Below are positions 1-10,022 of a stretch of 64,000 bases of DNA, piece by piece. Below the pieces are notes generated by a model, which searched no databases, was not told where the DNA came from, and saw only the letters and a program-made list of their open reading frames with translations. The stretch comes from Oscillibacter valericigenes Sjm18-20 (GTDB lineage Bacteria; Bacillota; Clostridia; Oscillospirales; Oscillospiraceae), in assembly GCA_000283575.1 (NCBI GenBank), contig AP012044.1, forward strand, positions 372,001-436,000. Direction: 5' to 3'. Position 1 is the stretch's first letter; the number at the start of each line of letters is the position of its first letter. Both the position numbers and the translations under genes were made by a program.

Positions 1-1395
1 GCTCATAGAACTTGGAGCCGGAGGCGGAGTTGGCCGTCATGTACAGCGTGCCAACGGGGTTTGTCACGGTGCTTCCGGAAGTGCTTTCAATCGTATAGCA
101 GTTGTTGTCGGCGGAGAACGCGGCAAGGGCCGCCTTTCCGTTTGTATCTGCGGCATCGGGAGACAGGGGAATCTTGGAATTATTTGCGGTGTTATACGCG
201 TTATCCCAGTCGTAATCGGTACCCTCTGCGTTGAGCTGGAATTCATAGGCGCCATGAGTCTGGCCATCGCCATAGAGCAGCTTGGAACGGCTGTAGGTGC
301 GGTCATGGCCCTGAAGCACTACATCAATATTGTATTTGTCAAAGATCGGGGTCAGTTGGGTACGCAGGATCATACCGTCCGTGTCGGAGTGATCCAGACC
401 GGAGCCGTAGATGTCCTGGTGGATGGTCACAACGCGCCACGCCGCGGCAGGGTATGCGGCCACAGCCTGGGCAATGGTGTTCTCATGCTCGGCTACGTTA
501 TAATTGTTAGTGTTGAGCACGATGAACAAACCCGCGCCGTAGGAGTAATAATAATCCCCGCCGGCGGCTGTCCTGCCGTTTTCAGTGGCGTTGGGGTTGT
601 TGAAATGATAGGAGTAATCGGGGTTCAGAGAGTCGTGGTTGCCGATGGTGGTGGCCTCGGTCAAAGAGGTCAACACGCCGGCGGAGAGATACCCCGCGTA
701 TTCCTCCTCCTTGGGCTTTCCGGTCTTATTCACCTGGTCGCCGGCGGAGATCATGAAATTCAGGTCGGGATTCTGAGCCGTGGCGGCAGATAGCGTGCGG
801 TTCCATGCGAAGCTGTCGTTGCGGGCGGCCGTATTGGCGCTGCCGCTGTCGGCAGCCAGCTTTTCGCCGTTTTGCGTCTGCCCTTTGGAGGCGCCGATCT
901 GGGGATCGCCCACAAACAGGATCTTGACGTTTTCAAAGCTTCCGGTCTTATATGTCTCAACGGCCGTCTGCTCGCCGTTTTTCTCCACGGTATAATAATA
1001 GGCAGTGTTCTCTTTCAGGCCGGTGACCGTCGTATGGTTGTAAACATAGGCCGTGTCCCCGGTGAGGGAGGCATCCACCGCCGCAGAGGTGCCGGTGTAC
1101 GGCTTCAGAGCGGATTTGCTGGTCCCAAAATGAACGACAGGCGTGGCTTTCCCCTCGTCCTTGCTATACCAGGCAAAGTTAAGCTGCGTCGCGTCTTTTC
1201 CGGGCGTCAGGGAGACCTTGGTGTAGTCCGCAGAGGTCTGCTCCCAGGAATTGACCCAGGCCGTCCATTCGGCAGAGGCACCAGTCACGCTGGAATCGTT
1301 GTAGTGTACGGTGGCCGCCATGGCAAGCTGTCCGGTTCCCAGCAGCAGCACCGCAGCCAGGGTCCCCGTCAGGATTTTGCGGTTTTATGCATCAT
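1..1395 (-). CDS. Secreted purple-acid-phosphatase-like metallophosphoesterase, 3' end outside window, frameshift in signal peptide
   Basis: The minus strand stays open from the left edge to about 1383 and reads as a fibronectin-III-like N-terminal domain followed by a calcineurin-type phosphoesterase domain. Metal-binding motifs are visible in order: GDPQIG (about residues 162-167), GDQ (218-220), GNHD (251-254), a later H-x-D and GHDRTYSR. The C-terminus lies beyond the window. A hydrophobic signal peptide (KILTGTLAAVLLLGTGQLAMA) is present but out of frame with its start. ATG at 1390-1392 lies 7 nt after AAGGAAGG and gives MHK, then a run of four A (1383-1386 on the + strand as T) must be five to reach the signal peptide. 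An internal ATG (MAATVHY) could give only an unexported protein. The family hydrolyses phosphomonoesters outside the cell, which fits the phosphate-uptake operon nearby. The frameshift may be real or a sequencing error. Confidence 0.8.
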
Positions 1396-1571
1396 GCATC
1401 CTTCCTTCTCTCATAATTTTCTTGATTCCGCAATATCTTGCAGCTATCTGCTGCCGTCTATGCCGTTTTCAAGAAAAGTATATCTGCCATGCAGAGGCAA
1501 TTCAATGTACTTTCCCAAGGTTTTCCAAACTGTTAAACTGCCTTTAACATAGAAGGAAACCGCTCTGCCAT

Positions 1572-3309
1572 TCAGAGCTGCCTGTGCTTGCTTTTTTTCT
1601 TGGCCACAGCAACCGCCTGGGAGAGCTCCTCCATGCCTAGCGAAGGTTTTCCCGCAGTTGGTGACTACGGCGATGGAGAGCGTGGCAATGGGAAAATTCT
1701 CCGTAAAGCCGTGGCGGTTTTGGGAGATGATATATCCCCGGTTCCAATCCTCTTCGTTATATAACGAGCGGATGGATTCGCCGAAGGTAAATACGATCCG
1801 GTCACACAACGCCCGCACGGCATCTGCCCGGCAGAGAGCCGAGACAATCACAAAATCGTCCCCGCCGATATGTCCTTTCAGGTCGTCGTCGCGACAGCAG
1901 GTACGGATGGTATCCGCCACCGTCTTGATCATCCGGTCGCCGTTGGGAAAACCGTAAGCGTCGTTGTACGCTTTAAAATTGTCCAGATCCAGATAGATGA
2001 GGGAGAACGGTCGGTTATCCTTCAGAGCGGAGGAAATGGCGCCCTGGATCACGGCATTCCCGGGGAGGCCTGTAAGCGGGTTGGCCTGAGTCGCCCGCTG
2101 TACCTGAATGCTGATGGTCGCCATCAGCAGGTCCCGTACGGAGATGGTTCCATAATAAAGCCCCTGATCCGTCACCGCCACGGAATCGTAGACTCGGGAG
2201 GTTTCCCGTTCCATCGCCAGACGCGCCACATCGTCGATGGTGGCGGTGCGGTCTACCTGTAAAAAGCTTCGCAGCGCCAATTTCCCGGCAGTCCGCTTCA
2301 TGTTGAGATTGTATCCAAACTGTCCGCCAAAGCGTTCAAACAGATATCCGCGTGTCAGAATGCCGCAGATGGTCCCGTCAGAATTCAGGACAAATTTTTC
2401 CCGAATCTGTTCGTCTTGCTGCATCTGCTGATAAACGTCAACTGCCGGGAGCTGGTCCTGTACCGCTTCTTCGTGCCGACAGATAGAGTCTATGGTGCCG
2501 AAGACTGAAAGCTGCTGCACAAAAGTGGAGACCTTACTGTGCTTGTCCTTGATTTCCAGCTTTAAGTCAATGGACGGCTCCGTAAAATCCTCCTGCGGCC
2601 TGCTCAGATAATATCCCTGTCCATAATCGACACCCAGACGGATCAGCGTGTCCAGCTCCTCCTCTGTCTCAATTCCCTCGGCAATCAGAGAGATGTCCAT
2701 TTCCCTGCAGAACTTCACAATGCTGCCCACCAAAGAGCTTTTGTTGGCAAACGCCTGGATATCCCGGACAAGCTCCATATCGATTTTGATATAGTTGGGG
2801 TGCAGGGCGCACACACGGCTCAGACCTGAGTAACCCGCGCCGAAGTCCTCAATGGCAATCTTGAAATTCTGCTTTTGATAGTGTGCGATGGAGTCTTTAA
2901 AAATGTTCATCTCTCCAATGGCACTTCGCTCCGTAATTTCAAAAACAACATCATCGGGGTTTAGCCCATACTCTTCCAGCTTTTCGTGGGTAAAGCCTTC
3001 CCGAAGGTCCGGATCGTGGATCAGGTTTGGATCCACATTCAGAAAAAGCTTGGAGCAGCGGACCTTTTTCGCTGCGGTTTCAAGAGCTGTGGTTCGACAC
3101 AGCTTTTCCAGATCCCATAGCTTCCGGACCCGCCGGGCAATGGAAAAGAGCTGTTCAATGTTCAATTCGCACTCCAGAAGGCAGATCCGGCTCAGTGCCT
3201 CATATCCCAAAACACTGCCGCTTTGCAAAGAGATAATTGGCTGATATACCGTTTTAATATGCGCGCCGTTTAAAATTGTGAAAAATTCCTCGTCTTGGTA
3301 AGTTTCCAT
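1572..3309 (-). CDS. EAL-CBS-like-GGDEF cyclic-di-GMP enzyme, frameshifted near the C-terminus
   Basis: The protein has an N-terminal EAL phosphodiesterase domain (YQPIISL at about 22-28, EALSR at 37-41 where EALLR is usual, EDFGAGYSG at 154-162, a further catalytic-type motif LIAEGIET near 208). A middle region resembles a pair of CBS repeats. The C-terminal GGDEF domain has NPLTGLPG at 410-417 and an A-site written GGDDF at 482-486. It is predicted to turn over cyclic di-GMP in the cytoplasm. One extra base near 1631-1632 shifts the last 20 codons. Removing it restores the usual GGDEF tail (EELSQAVAVAKKKSKHRQL) ending at TGA 1572-1574, whereas the uncorrected frame runs on to 1444. The shifted tail lies after the active site, so activity might survive. 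Because both domains look complete it could be bifunctional. Confidence 0.85.
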
Positions 3310-3675
3310 CTACATCCGCCGAAATCGATTTATCCCATCAGGGCGGACTGGAGTCCTGATTGGGATTTATTTTTCTGATCTTGTTTCATTTTAATTGAAA
3401 ATTTATGACATGACAAGAAAATAACGGTATAGTTTATGTTAAATCAACGCTTGAGAGAGTGGAAATGCGTTCGCTGATGTCTGAAGTTCTTCACGTTAAA
3501 TTTACATAGTTTTTGGAAATACGTGCTATTTTTTTACCTTTGCCGCCTATATGATAGGGATTGTACCGCTTTGTCAATTGGAATAAAACTGCCGAAAAAA
3601 TTGCCCGACGGCCCGACGTATCCCTGAAATTCGCCGTTGAGGCGGGTGTGCGGCAGACAAAGGAGAAAAAGAATC

Positions 3676-5457
3676 GTGTTTCAGAAAAAGCAGATTTTGC
3701 TGCGCGAGAAGCTGATTTTCAGCACCCTTGCGCTGGTCGGAATTTTGATGACTTTGCAGGCGGGTATCTCCTATTGGAGTCTGACCAGAGCATACAATAC
3801 CGCCCTTGATGTGGCAAAGGACGGCTTTGACACCATGCTGCAGGCGGAAGTTCAGACCATGATCAGTTCTCTGGATGAAAATTATCAGCAGTTTCAGGAT
3901 GGCAAGATCACCACAAGCCAGCTGATGACACGGGCCAAGGAGCTGGTTCGAAATACCCAGTATAACGGCGGGGTCGGTTACTTTGAAGCAGATCTTGCAG
4001 ACGGCACTTGTGTGGCTCATATGAATCCTGAATATGAGGAGCAAAACCGTCTTCAGGCGCAGAATCAAAAGGGGAATTACTACATAAAAAATATCATCGC
4101 CGCAGGAGATCAGGAGAGCGGAGGCTTTACGGAATATTATTTTCCAAAGCCCGGCGGGCAGGATGTCGTGCAGAAGCGGGCCTATACTCTGCAATATCAA
4201 CCCTTCCACTGGTACATTACCACCGGGGTTTACATGGACGAGGTGGAGGGCAACGTGCAGCAGTACGCCGCAGAAAAGCAGCGGGCTTTGGTACTGCTGG
4301 TTATCAGCAGCGTTTCTTTAGCTGCCATAATGATAGCGGTAATGGCGGCGCTGGCCAATTCCTTTTCCCGCAATCTGCGCAGTATCACAAGGCGGATTAA
4401 ACTGCTTGCTGAGGGTGATCTCCATACACCCGTCCCAAAAATCAACACCCGGGACGAGACCAGAATTCTTTCCGACGCAGCGGAGAAAACCATCTGCAGT
4501 CTGCACGATATGATTGCGGATATCACCCGCCAGCTCTCCCTGATGGAAAAGGGAGACCTTTCCGCTGCGGTTGCGATGCAGTATGGCGGCGATTTCGTTC
4601 CAATCCAAACCGCGTTGGGCCGTATTCTTGCTTCACTGAATCAGATATTTCTGCAGTTCCGGCAATCGGCTGCGCAGGTATCCGCCGGCGCGCAGGAGGT
4701 TTCCTCGGCTTCGCAGAATTTGGCACAGGGCGCAGCGGAGTAGAACGGCTCCACGGAAAAACTGCTGGCAAGCGTTGCTGAGATTTCCGTTGGCGTCAAT
4801 GATACCGCGGCTGCGGCCGTGTCGGTGCGGGAACTATCCGAAAAGGCCGGACAGGAAGCTCGGACGGGGCAGGTTCACATGGATGATATGGTTCGCGCCA
4901 TGGAAAAAATTCGGCAGTCCTCCACGGAAATTTCCAAAATTATCAGCCTGATTGAGAATATTGCGTTTCAGACCAAGATACTCGCCCTCAACGCCGCAGT
5001 GGAAGCCGCCAGAGCGGGTAGTGCGGGTAAAGGCTTTGCAGTGGTAGCGGACGAGGTGCGCAACCTGGCCGGGAAAAGCGCAGAAGCCGCCAAGCAGACC
5101 GGTACACTGATAGAAGCTTCCGTACAATCGGTAAATGAGGGAGAAAAAAAGGTGAGCATGGCGGCTGATTCCCTGCTGGTCATGACCACGAGTATCAACG
5201 AAACCGCCGCCCGAATTCGTCAGATCGACCGTGCTGTCACTCGTCAGAATAAACGCCTAAAGCAGGTAACGGCGGGCACGGATCAGATTTCCAAGGTCAT
5301 TCAGGCCAATTCCACCACGGCGGAGGAAAGCCCGGCGCTCAGCGAAGAACTCTCTTCACAGGCGGAACTGCTTCACCAGCAAGTCGGTTTCCTGCGGCTT
5401 TCGGCTGACACAGCTGCATCGGAAGAAGAGACTTTTTCTGAAAGCGGCAGAATCTGA
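3676..5457 (+). pseudogene. Methyl-accepting chemotaxis protein, split by an in-frame amber codon
   Basis: The gene reads as a chemoreceptor: an N-terminal membrane helix (KLIFSTLALVGILM), an extracellular single-Cache-type sensor (YFEADLADG to YITTGVYMDEV), a second helix, a HAMP linker, then the signalling domain with the hairpin tip ([22 protein letters not shown] split around 4955-5020). I chose GTG 3676 because AAAGGAG ends 10 nt upstream; a TTG further upstream has no such site. TAG at 4741-4743 interrupts the reading frame between GAAE and [15 protein letters not shown]. The frame is otherwise continuous, so a single CAG to TAG change explains it. The product would be a receptor lacking its CheA-coupling tip. 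A sequencing error cannot be excluded. Confidence 0.85.
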
Positions 5458-5606
5458 GTTGCCTTTTAAATTGTTGTGGGCAGTGATTTGGAGGACTGCG
5501 CCGATGAAAATGGCAAGATTCTGCTAAAAGCAGAGCACTCATGCCATGATGCCTGCCCAGATTTTATGGAACTGTGAATTGCATTCGACATCCCTATATG
5601 GTTAAA

Positions 5607-5638
5607 GAAGCCTGACATCGAAAGATGCCAGGCTTCTT
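5607..5638. terminator. Hairpin between convergent chemoreceptor and pst genes
   Basis: A 13-bp stem (GAAGCCTGACATC with GATGCCAGGCTTC, one G-T pair) closes a GAAA loop. It lies between two converging transcription units. No strong U-run follows on either side, so it may act as a shared barrier rather than a classical terminator. Confidence 0.6.
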
Positions 5639-5677
5639 AGCAATAAAATCCCTTAGCCACTAGCAGAATGCGGATTT

Positions 5678-6292
5678 TCAATTAGCCTGTCCAGCCATTT
5701 TTTTGTCTGGGCTCCGACTAATCAGTCTGGCCAGAATACTAAAGCCGAAAACCATCAGGATTAATACGGCGGCGGAAAAATTGGCAATTTCTGTCGAGTT
5801 GGCATATAGACTTCCCTCTGTGCGCATGGCCCATATGTGGAGGGCAAGCGTTTCTCCTGGACGAAATGGATTCAAGGGGCAGGTCGGTGATAAAAGGTTC
5901 CATTTTCCTCCAGTCACCAGGATGAACACCAGATACCCGAACAGACCCACCACGATGGAGGGCAGAGAAGACAGCGCTTCAATGGAAACCCGCAGAAACC
6001 GGGTCGTCCTGCCGGGGTGGGCGTACTCCGCCATATAGATGCCGGCCGCGATCCCAATGGGGACGCTGATCAGCAGAGAGAGAAATACCAGATAGACGGT
6101 ATCAAAAAATTGATTCCCGATCCCGTTTTTATTGAAAGCCAGCAGCCCCGGCTGCAGGGCAGAAAAACCACTGATTAAAATATATCCGGCCAGCACCAGC
6201 AGCAGAAGCAGAAAAAAGCCGCCCACGCAGTAAAAGATGCCGGTCATGATGCGGTCTGTTTGTCGGGCTCGCAGGGAATGTGTTGTATTCAT
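5678..6292 (-). CDS. pstA: Phosphate ABC transporter permease PstA, core deleted in frame
   Basis: The start is set by ATG 6290-6292, which overlaps the pstC stop (ATGA). The protein begins MNTTHSLRAR, has an N-terminal helix, then the first permease block (YMAEYAHPGR, SLPSIVVGLFGYLVF). At about 5886-5890 the sequence jumps from GGKWNLLS straight to PTCPLNPFRPGETLALHIW, a segment normally found about 80-85 residues later. The missing part holds the EAA loop that contacts PstB and several helices. The result is 204 residues instead of the family's usual 280-300. The reading frame is kept, which suggests a deletion between short similar stretches (KWNLLS and WNPFS types). As written it should not work as a permease. 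Confidence 0.85.
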   Translation of the reverse strand: MNTTHSLRARQTDRIMTGIFYCVGGFFLLLLLVLAGYILISGFSALQPGLLAFNKNGIGNQFFDTVYLVFLSLLISVPIGIAAGIYMAEYAHPGRTTRFLRVSIEALSSLPSIVVGLFGYLVFILVTGGKWNLLSPTCPLNPFRPGETLALHIWAMRTEGSLYANSTEIANFSAAVLILMVFGFSILARLISRSPDKKMAGQAN

Positions 6293-7075
6293 TCGACCTT
6301 GCCTTCCTTCCTTTCGCTGACTGTGTGAATCACCACGATAAACAGCATGGAAATCAGGAACAGCAGAAGCGCCATACTCCACAGATCCAGATTTTGTTCA
6401 CCGCCGTCAGACGAGTTGCCCATGTCGGCGGCGATTGCCGCGGTCAGGTTGTTCGTGGGATACAGTAGACTTGCGGGAAAGGCTCTAGTTTTTCCGATGA
6501 CCATGGCCACAGCCAAGGCTTCGCCGAACGCCCGGGACAAGCCCAGCACGATTCCCGTGATAATCCCCGGCGCGGCAGCGGGGATGACCACCCTGTAAAT
6601 TGTCTTCCAGCGGGTAGAGCCCAGTCCGTAAACCGCCTCGCGGTACATCACGGGTACGCTGCGGATAGAATCCGCGGCAACCGTTGTAATGGTCGGGAAA
6701 ATCATGACGGACAGCACAATGGCTGCCGCCAGTACGGAGTACCCGCCCATAGGGGCGCGAAAGGTATCCCGGATAAACGGGACCAGAACGGTCAGGCCCA
6801 CCCAGCCGTAGACCACGGAGGGAATGCCCACGAAGATTTCCACCGCGGGCTGAATCAGGCGCGCACCCAGCTTCGGTGAGATCTCCGTGATGAAGATAGC
6901 CGCCGCCAGGCTGAATGGAGCGGCGATGATGAGCGCCAGCCCGCAGGTCAGCAGGGATCCCCAGATATAAATGGCCGCAGATTGTGACAATGCTGCGTCC
7001 CAAATATTTTCGAAAAAAAAGCTGCCTTTCGGGGCTGCCCTTTTTCATCGCCTCGAATGGTCTTGAATCAGACAT
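6289..7075 (-). CDS. pstC: Phosphate ABC transporter permease PstC, N-terminus disrupted
   Basis: From about 7010 down the frame encodes a typical PstC: AAIYIWGSLLTCGLALI, the EAA-type loop (YREAVYGLGSTRWKTIYRVV) and FGEALAVAMVIGKT. The start with a ribosome binding site is AGGAGG followed by ATG 7073-7075 (MSDSRPFEAMKKGSPERQ), but this lies in another frame. The two meet at a run of eight T on the coding strand (7013-7020): nine would give an uninterrupted QLFFFENIWDAALSQ. Even then the first membrane helix seen in most PstC proteins is absent, so a deletion may also have occurred. Its stop overlaps the pstA start. It is the inner-membrane channel partner of PstA in family members. Confidence 0.8.
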
Positions 7076-7153
7076 TGCATTTACGCCTCCTGTTATACGG
7101 AGGGACCGGACAGAAATAACTGCTCTGCCCGGCCCGCTCTCCATTGCGATTTT

Positions 7154-8087
7154 TTATTTGTTGTGAGAGCTGACTGCCTGCGTGCTCATTTTTGAGGAAG
7201 CGCCGTAGCCCATGCTCTCAATGCTGGGAGCGAGCTCGTCGCTCATCATGTACTTGATGAAGGCCTGGGTGGCTTCTGAGCCGTCGCCCTTGGTATACAT
7301 ATGCTCATAGCCCCAGACAGGATAGGTGCCGCTGTAGGTGTTTTCAAGAGTGGGAGCCACACCGTCGATGGACACGGTCTGCACGTCGGCGTTGTTTACC
7401 AGATAGAACAGGGCCACATAGCCGATTGCGCCCTTATTGCTCTCAACAGTCTGCAGCAAGGTGCCGGAGTCGTCGGTCTCCAGGGACTGATTGGAGGCTT
7501 CCTCAGCGCCGTCCAAAGCCCAGGTTTTAAACAGAGCGCGGGTTCCGGAGGAAGTGGGACGGGTCACCAGCAGAATGGCCAGATCGGGGCCGCCCACATC
7601 TTTTCAGTTGGTGGTCTTGGCCGAGAAGATGTCAATCAGCTGCTGCTTTGTAAGATTGGCAACGCCCAGATCCTTATTGACAATGGGAGCCATGGTGATG
7701 GTGCAAACCTCGTGGTCCACCAGGCCTGCCGCTGCGGAGGCATCCAGCTTTTCCTCCGCGAACACGTCGGAGTTGCCAATATCGACGGAACCTTCGGACA
7801 CATTTTTCAAACCCGTACCGGAGCCGCCGCCGTTCACCGTGACGGAGCAGTCCGGATTGGCGGAGTTAAAACGCATCCGCGGCCGCCTGGGCCAGAGGCT
7901 GCAGCGCAGAAGAACCGGAGGCAGTCACAGTCCCCGTAATAGAACTGGTCTGTTCAGTGGGAGCGGGCGCAGGAGCGGAATCCGCCTCAGAAGCAGGGGC
8001 TGGGGTGGTCGTTCCACTGCCGCCGCAGCCAGCCAGCAGTGCCATAACCATCGCCGCAGACAGTACAAGATTTAAAGTTTTTTTCAT
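7154..8087 (-). pseudogene. pstS: Phosphate-binding lipoprotein PstS, one frameshift and one nonsense codon
   Basis: The N-terminus is a lipoprotein signal (MKKTLNLVLSAAMVMALLAGC) followed by a Ser/Pro/Ala-rich linker and the PstS fold start TASGSSALQPLAQAAADAF. ATG 8085-8087 follows AAAGGAG. At 7868-7871 an extra base in a four-T run (coding strand) ends the frame. The next frame continues NSANPDCSVTVNGGGSGTGLK, the phosphate-site glycine/serine loop. TGA at 7604-7606 stands where family members have Trp (TTN-W-KDVGGPDL), consistent with TGG to TGA. Beyond it the frame is intact to the end (RPTSSGTR, GAIGYVALFYL). In the family this protein captures phosphate outside the membrane for PstCAB. 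Confidence 0.9.
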
Positions 8088-8290
8088 GTAACCATTTCTC
8101 CTTTTATTATTACAGCTTGTTTTCTCTGAGAAGAACTATTTCATATTAAGCCTACAATTGTAAAAGTAACGATCACGATACCGTTATAAGTTTGTAAAAA
8201 GTTGTGCAGCCGTGTGAAAAACCACATGCCGCATTACAGTTTAAAACCTACAAACAAACCCTGTTAGCTTAAACGATGCCGAGGATTTAT
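8088..8290 (-). promoter_or_regulatory. pst upstream region with AT-rich direct-repeat-like boxes
   Basis: On the coding strand there are T-rich TTTACA-type hexamers (CTTTTTACAAAC, GTTACTTTTACAATTG) upstream of the AAAGGAG site. They recall Firmicute PHO boxes, which are spaced TT(A/C)ACA repeats, but the 11-bp phasing is imperfect. Regulation by phosphate is inferred from gene function only. Confidence 0.3.
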
Positions 8291-8419
8291 TATGGAATTT
8301 GTTGGCTGGATGCCAACCTGAAGCACACTATCCTAGAGTTTTGCGATGGAATCGAGCAACCAATTGCTGAATGGTAATGCAGCTTGGTCCGCGCTTCATT
8401 TTTTGATCGCAATTTGCAA

Positions 8420-8448
8420 TTGCAATTTACGAATAACATTGCTATCAT
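8420..8448 (+). promoter_or_regulatory. Sigma-A-type promoter for the HAD gene
   Basis: TTGCAA (8420-8425), a 17-bp spacer and TATCAT (8443-8448) precede the strong ribosome binding site AAAGGAGGG near 8461-8469. Confidence 0.6.
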
Positions 8449-8476
8449 ATAGGCGAAAAGAAAGGAGGGAAAGAAA

Positions 8477-9259
8477 ATAGAAAGATTAAGAGATAAAAAG
8501 GGATTCATCTGTGATATGGACGGCGTCATCTACCACGGAAATAAACTGCTGGATGGGGTCAAGGAATTCGTTGCCTGGTTATATCGGGAAAACAAAGAAT
8601 TTTTGTTTCTGACCAACAACAGTGGAAAGACGCCAAAAGAGCTGCAGGAAAAACTATTGCGCATGGGCCTTGAAATCGATGCAAGTCACTTTTATACGAG
8701 TGCACTTGCAACCGCAAAATTTTTGAGCGATCAATCGCCCGGCTGCAGCGCCTATGTCATCGGAGAGCCCGGCTTGGTTTGTGCGCTTCATGACGTAGGC
8801 ATTACCATCAGCGATTACAAACCGGATTATGTTGTTGTAGGTGAGGTCTTGAACTATAACTATGAAACACTCTGCTGCGCAGTGGGTCATATTCTTAATG
8901 GTGCAAAGCTGATTGGAACAAATTCGGATGTGACAGGCCCCTCAGAAAATGGAATTATTCCCGCATGCCGCGCTTTGATTTCACCCATTGAAATGGCCAC
9001 CGGACAAAATGCGTATTTCGTCGGAAAGCCAAATCCTTTGATGATGCGCACGGGGCTTCGCATATTAGGCGTTCATTCGGATGATGCCGCAATGATTGGT
9101 GATCGAATGGACACGGATATAATTGCCGGCATTGAAACCGGTTTGGATACGGTACTGGTGCTTTCCGGTGTCACATCGCGTGAAGAAATTAAACGGTATC
9201 CGTATCGACCAAGACTAATCCTTGACGGCGTCGGCGAAATTCCAGACCTGCAAAGCTAG
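8477..9259 (+). CDS. NagD-type HAD phosphatase with start codon apparently mutated to ATA
   Basis: The protein has the HAD class IIA motifs in order: DMDGVIYHG (motif I with both catalytic Asp), TNNSGKTP (motif II), the cap domain, GKPNP (motif III Lys) and MIGDRMDTDI (motif IV). Family members dephosphorylate sugar phosphates or nucleotides in the cytoplasm. An internal ATG at 8516 is the motif I methionine and cannot be the real start, because the residues before it (KKGFICD) form the first beta strand. Tracing back, the codon 8 nt after AAAGGAGG is ATA at 8477-8479, giving (M)ERLRDKKGFICDMDG, exactly the usual N-terminus with ATG replaced by ATA. Translation should be very weak unless ATA is used. 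About 260 residues, otherwise intact. Confidence 0.85.
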   Translation: MERLRDKKGFICDMDGVIYHGNKLLDGVKEFVAWLYRENKEFLFLTNNSGKTPKELQEKLLRMGLEIDASHFYTSALATAKFLSDQSPGCSAYVIGEPGLVCALHDVGITISDYKPDYVVVGEVLNYNYETLCCAVGHILNGAKLIGTNSDVTGPSENGIIPACRALISPIEMATGQNAYFVGKPNPLMMRTGLRILGVHSDDAAMIGDRMDTDIIAGIETGLDTVLVLSGVTSREEIKRYPYRPRLILDGVGEIPDLQS

Positions 9260-9818
9260 GTCTTGTACTGAGCGAGCTGGCTATTATATTTCTTCCGCTG
9301 ACTGGATGACCCATTCCACCCTTCGTCGAATTGAAGTTGTGGCTCCGGTGCCTGCTGATAAGAGGTTTGGACACGTTTGAAAACACTTCAAAGATACAAT
9401 AGTCCAATCTGTTAGAACTACTCAATTTAACCTGCTTTTTATTAAAACAGGATAGCAGTCTTTAAGAAAAAGCAGTATCATAATTCTTGCATGAGTGCTT
9501 TTTTATTTTCATCCTTCTAAATGATGCTCCTGCGGCTATCAGCCGCAGGAGCATCATGATTTTCAGCAAAGTCTCATTAAAGAGGAACTATGGCCATCAT
9601 TCAAAAGAGTGCAAGAAGAACACTTTTCCCAAAAGTATGGAGAAAGGTCTTATGCCATATAGTTTATAGACGTAGGGTCCTAACCCTAATGGCAGGTGGT
9701 TTACTAATTTTTTTAGCTTGTTTTGAATTTAATTTTGAATTAACAGGACAAAGATAGTTGCAGTAGCCGAGGCCATGATATGATAACTTCATACAGCACT
9801 TGGTTGGAGGCTTGAATT
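9260..9818. other. Non-coding stretch after the HAD gene
   Basis: No convincing gene is seen in this stretch of about 560 bp. Its one clear structure is the perfect inverted repeat at 9521-9557. It marks the border between the decaying chromosomal block and the accessory island. Confidence 0.6.
9521..9557. terminator. Perfect 17-bp inverted repeat with 3-nt loop
   Basis: ATGATGCTCCTGCGGCT and its exact complement are separated by ATC. The stem is strong, but neither side has a U-run, so it may be a stabilising hairpin, a protein site or the end of a lost element rather than a standard terminator. Confidence 0.55.
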
Positions 9819-10013
9819 ATGGCATTACCGTGTAGCAAATCATGCCCGCAGTATACGGAAGGCTGTCATAAGTCCTGCGCATACTGGTCAGCTCAGCGTA
9901 AGAAAATCTGCGGCAAATCTGAAGAAATTAGAGCATATTTGAAGGCAAGTAATGAAACAACCACTGTTATCATTCGACAGCTTCGGTCAATGACCGGAGT
10001 CGGACGATTATAA
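9819..10013 (+). CDS. Small Cys-rich phage/island protein
   Basis: The product has 64 residues (MALPCSKSCPQYTEGCHKSC...). GGAGG lies 8 nt before ATG. The Cys/His pattern C-x3-C-x6-C-x3-C could bind a metal. I recognise the type as one of the small zinc-ribbon-like proteins common in prophages and islands of gut Clostridia, without a known job. It lies just outside the left tRNA-Lys half repeat, so it may be the last gene of an adjoining element. Confidence 0.5.
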   Translation: MALPCSKSCPQYTEGCHKSCAYWSAQRKKICGKSEEIRAYLKASNETTTVIIRQLRSMTGVGRL

Positions 10014-10022
10014 GCAGGCTAG

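Noticed and set aside
254..1552. Plus-strand open frames over the left-edge phosphatase
   Set aside because: They are antisense to a clearly coding minus-strand frame with phosphoesterase motifs.
4741..7606. Stop-codon recoding (TAG or TGA read as an amino acid)
   Set aside because: TGA and TAG end many intact genes in the same window (for example xpt and the toxin-like gene), and no recoding signal is seen. Mutation is simpler.
8290..8529. 79-codon minus frame over the HAD promoter
   Set aside because: Overlaps the promoter and start of a real gene, has no ribosome binding site and resembles nothing.
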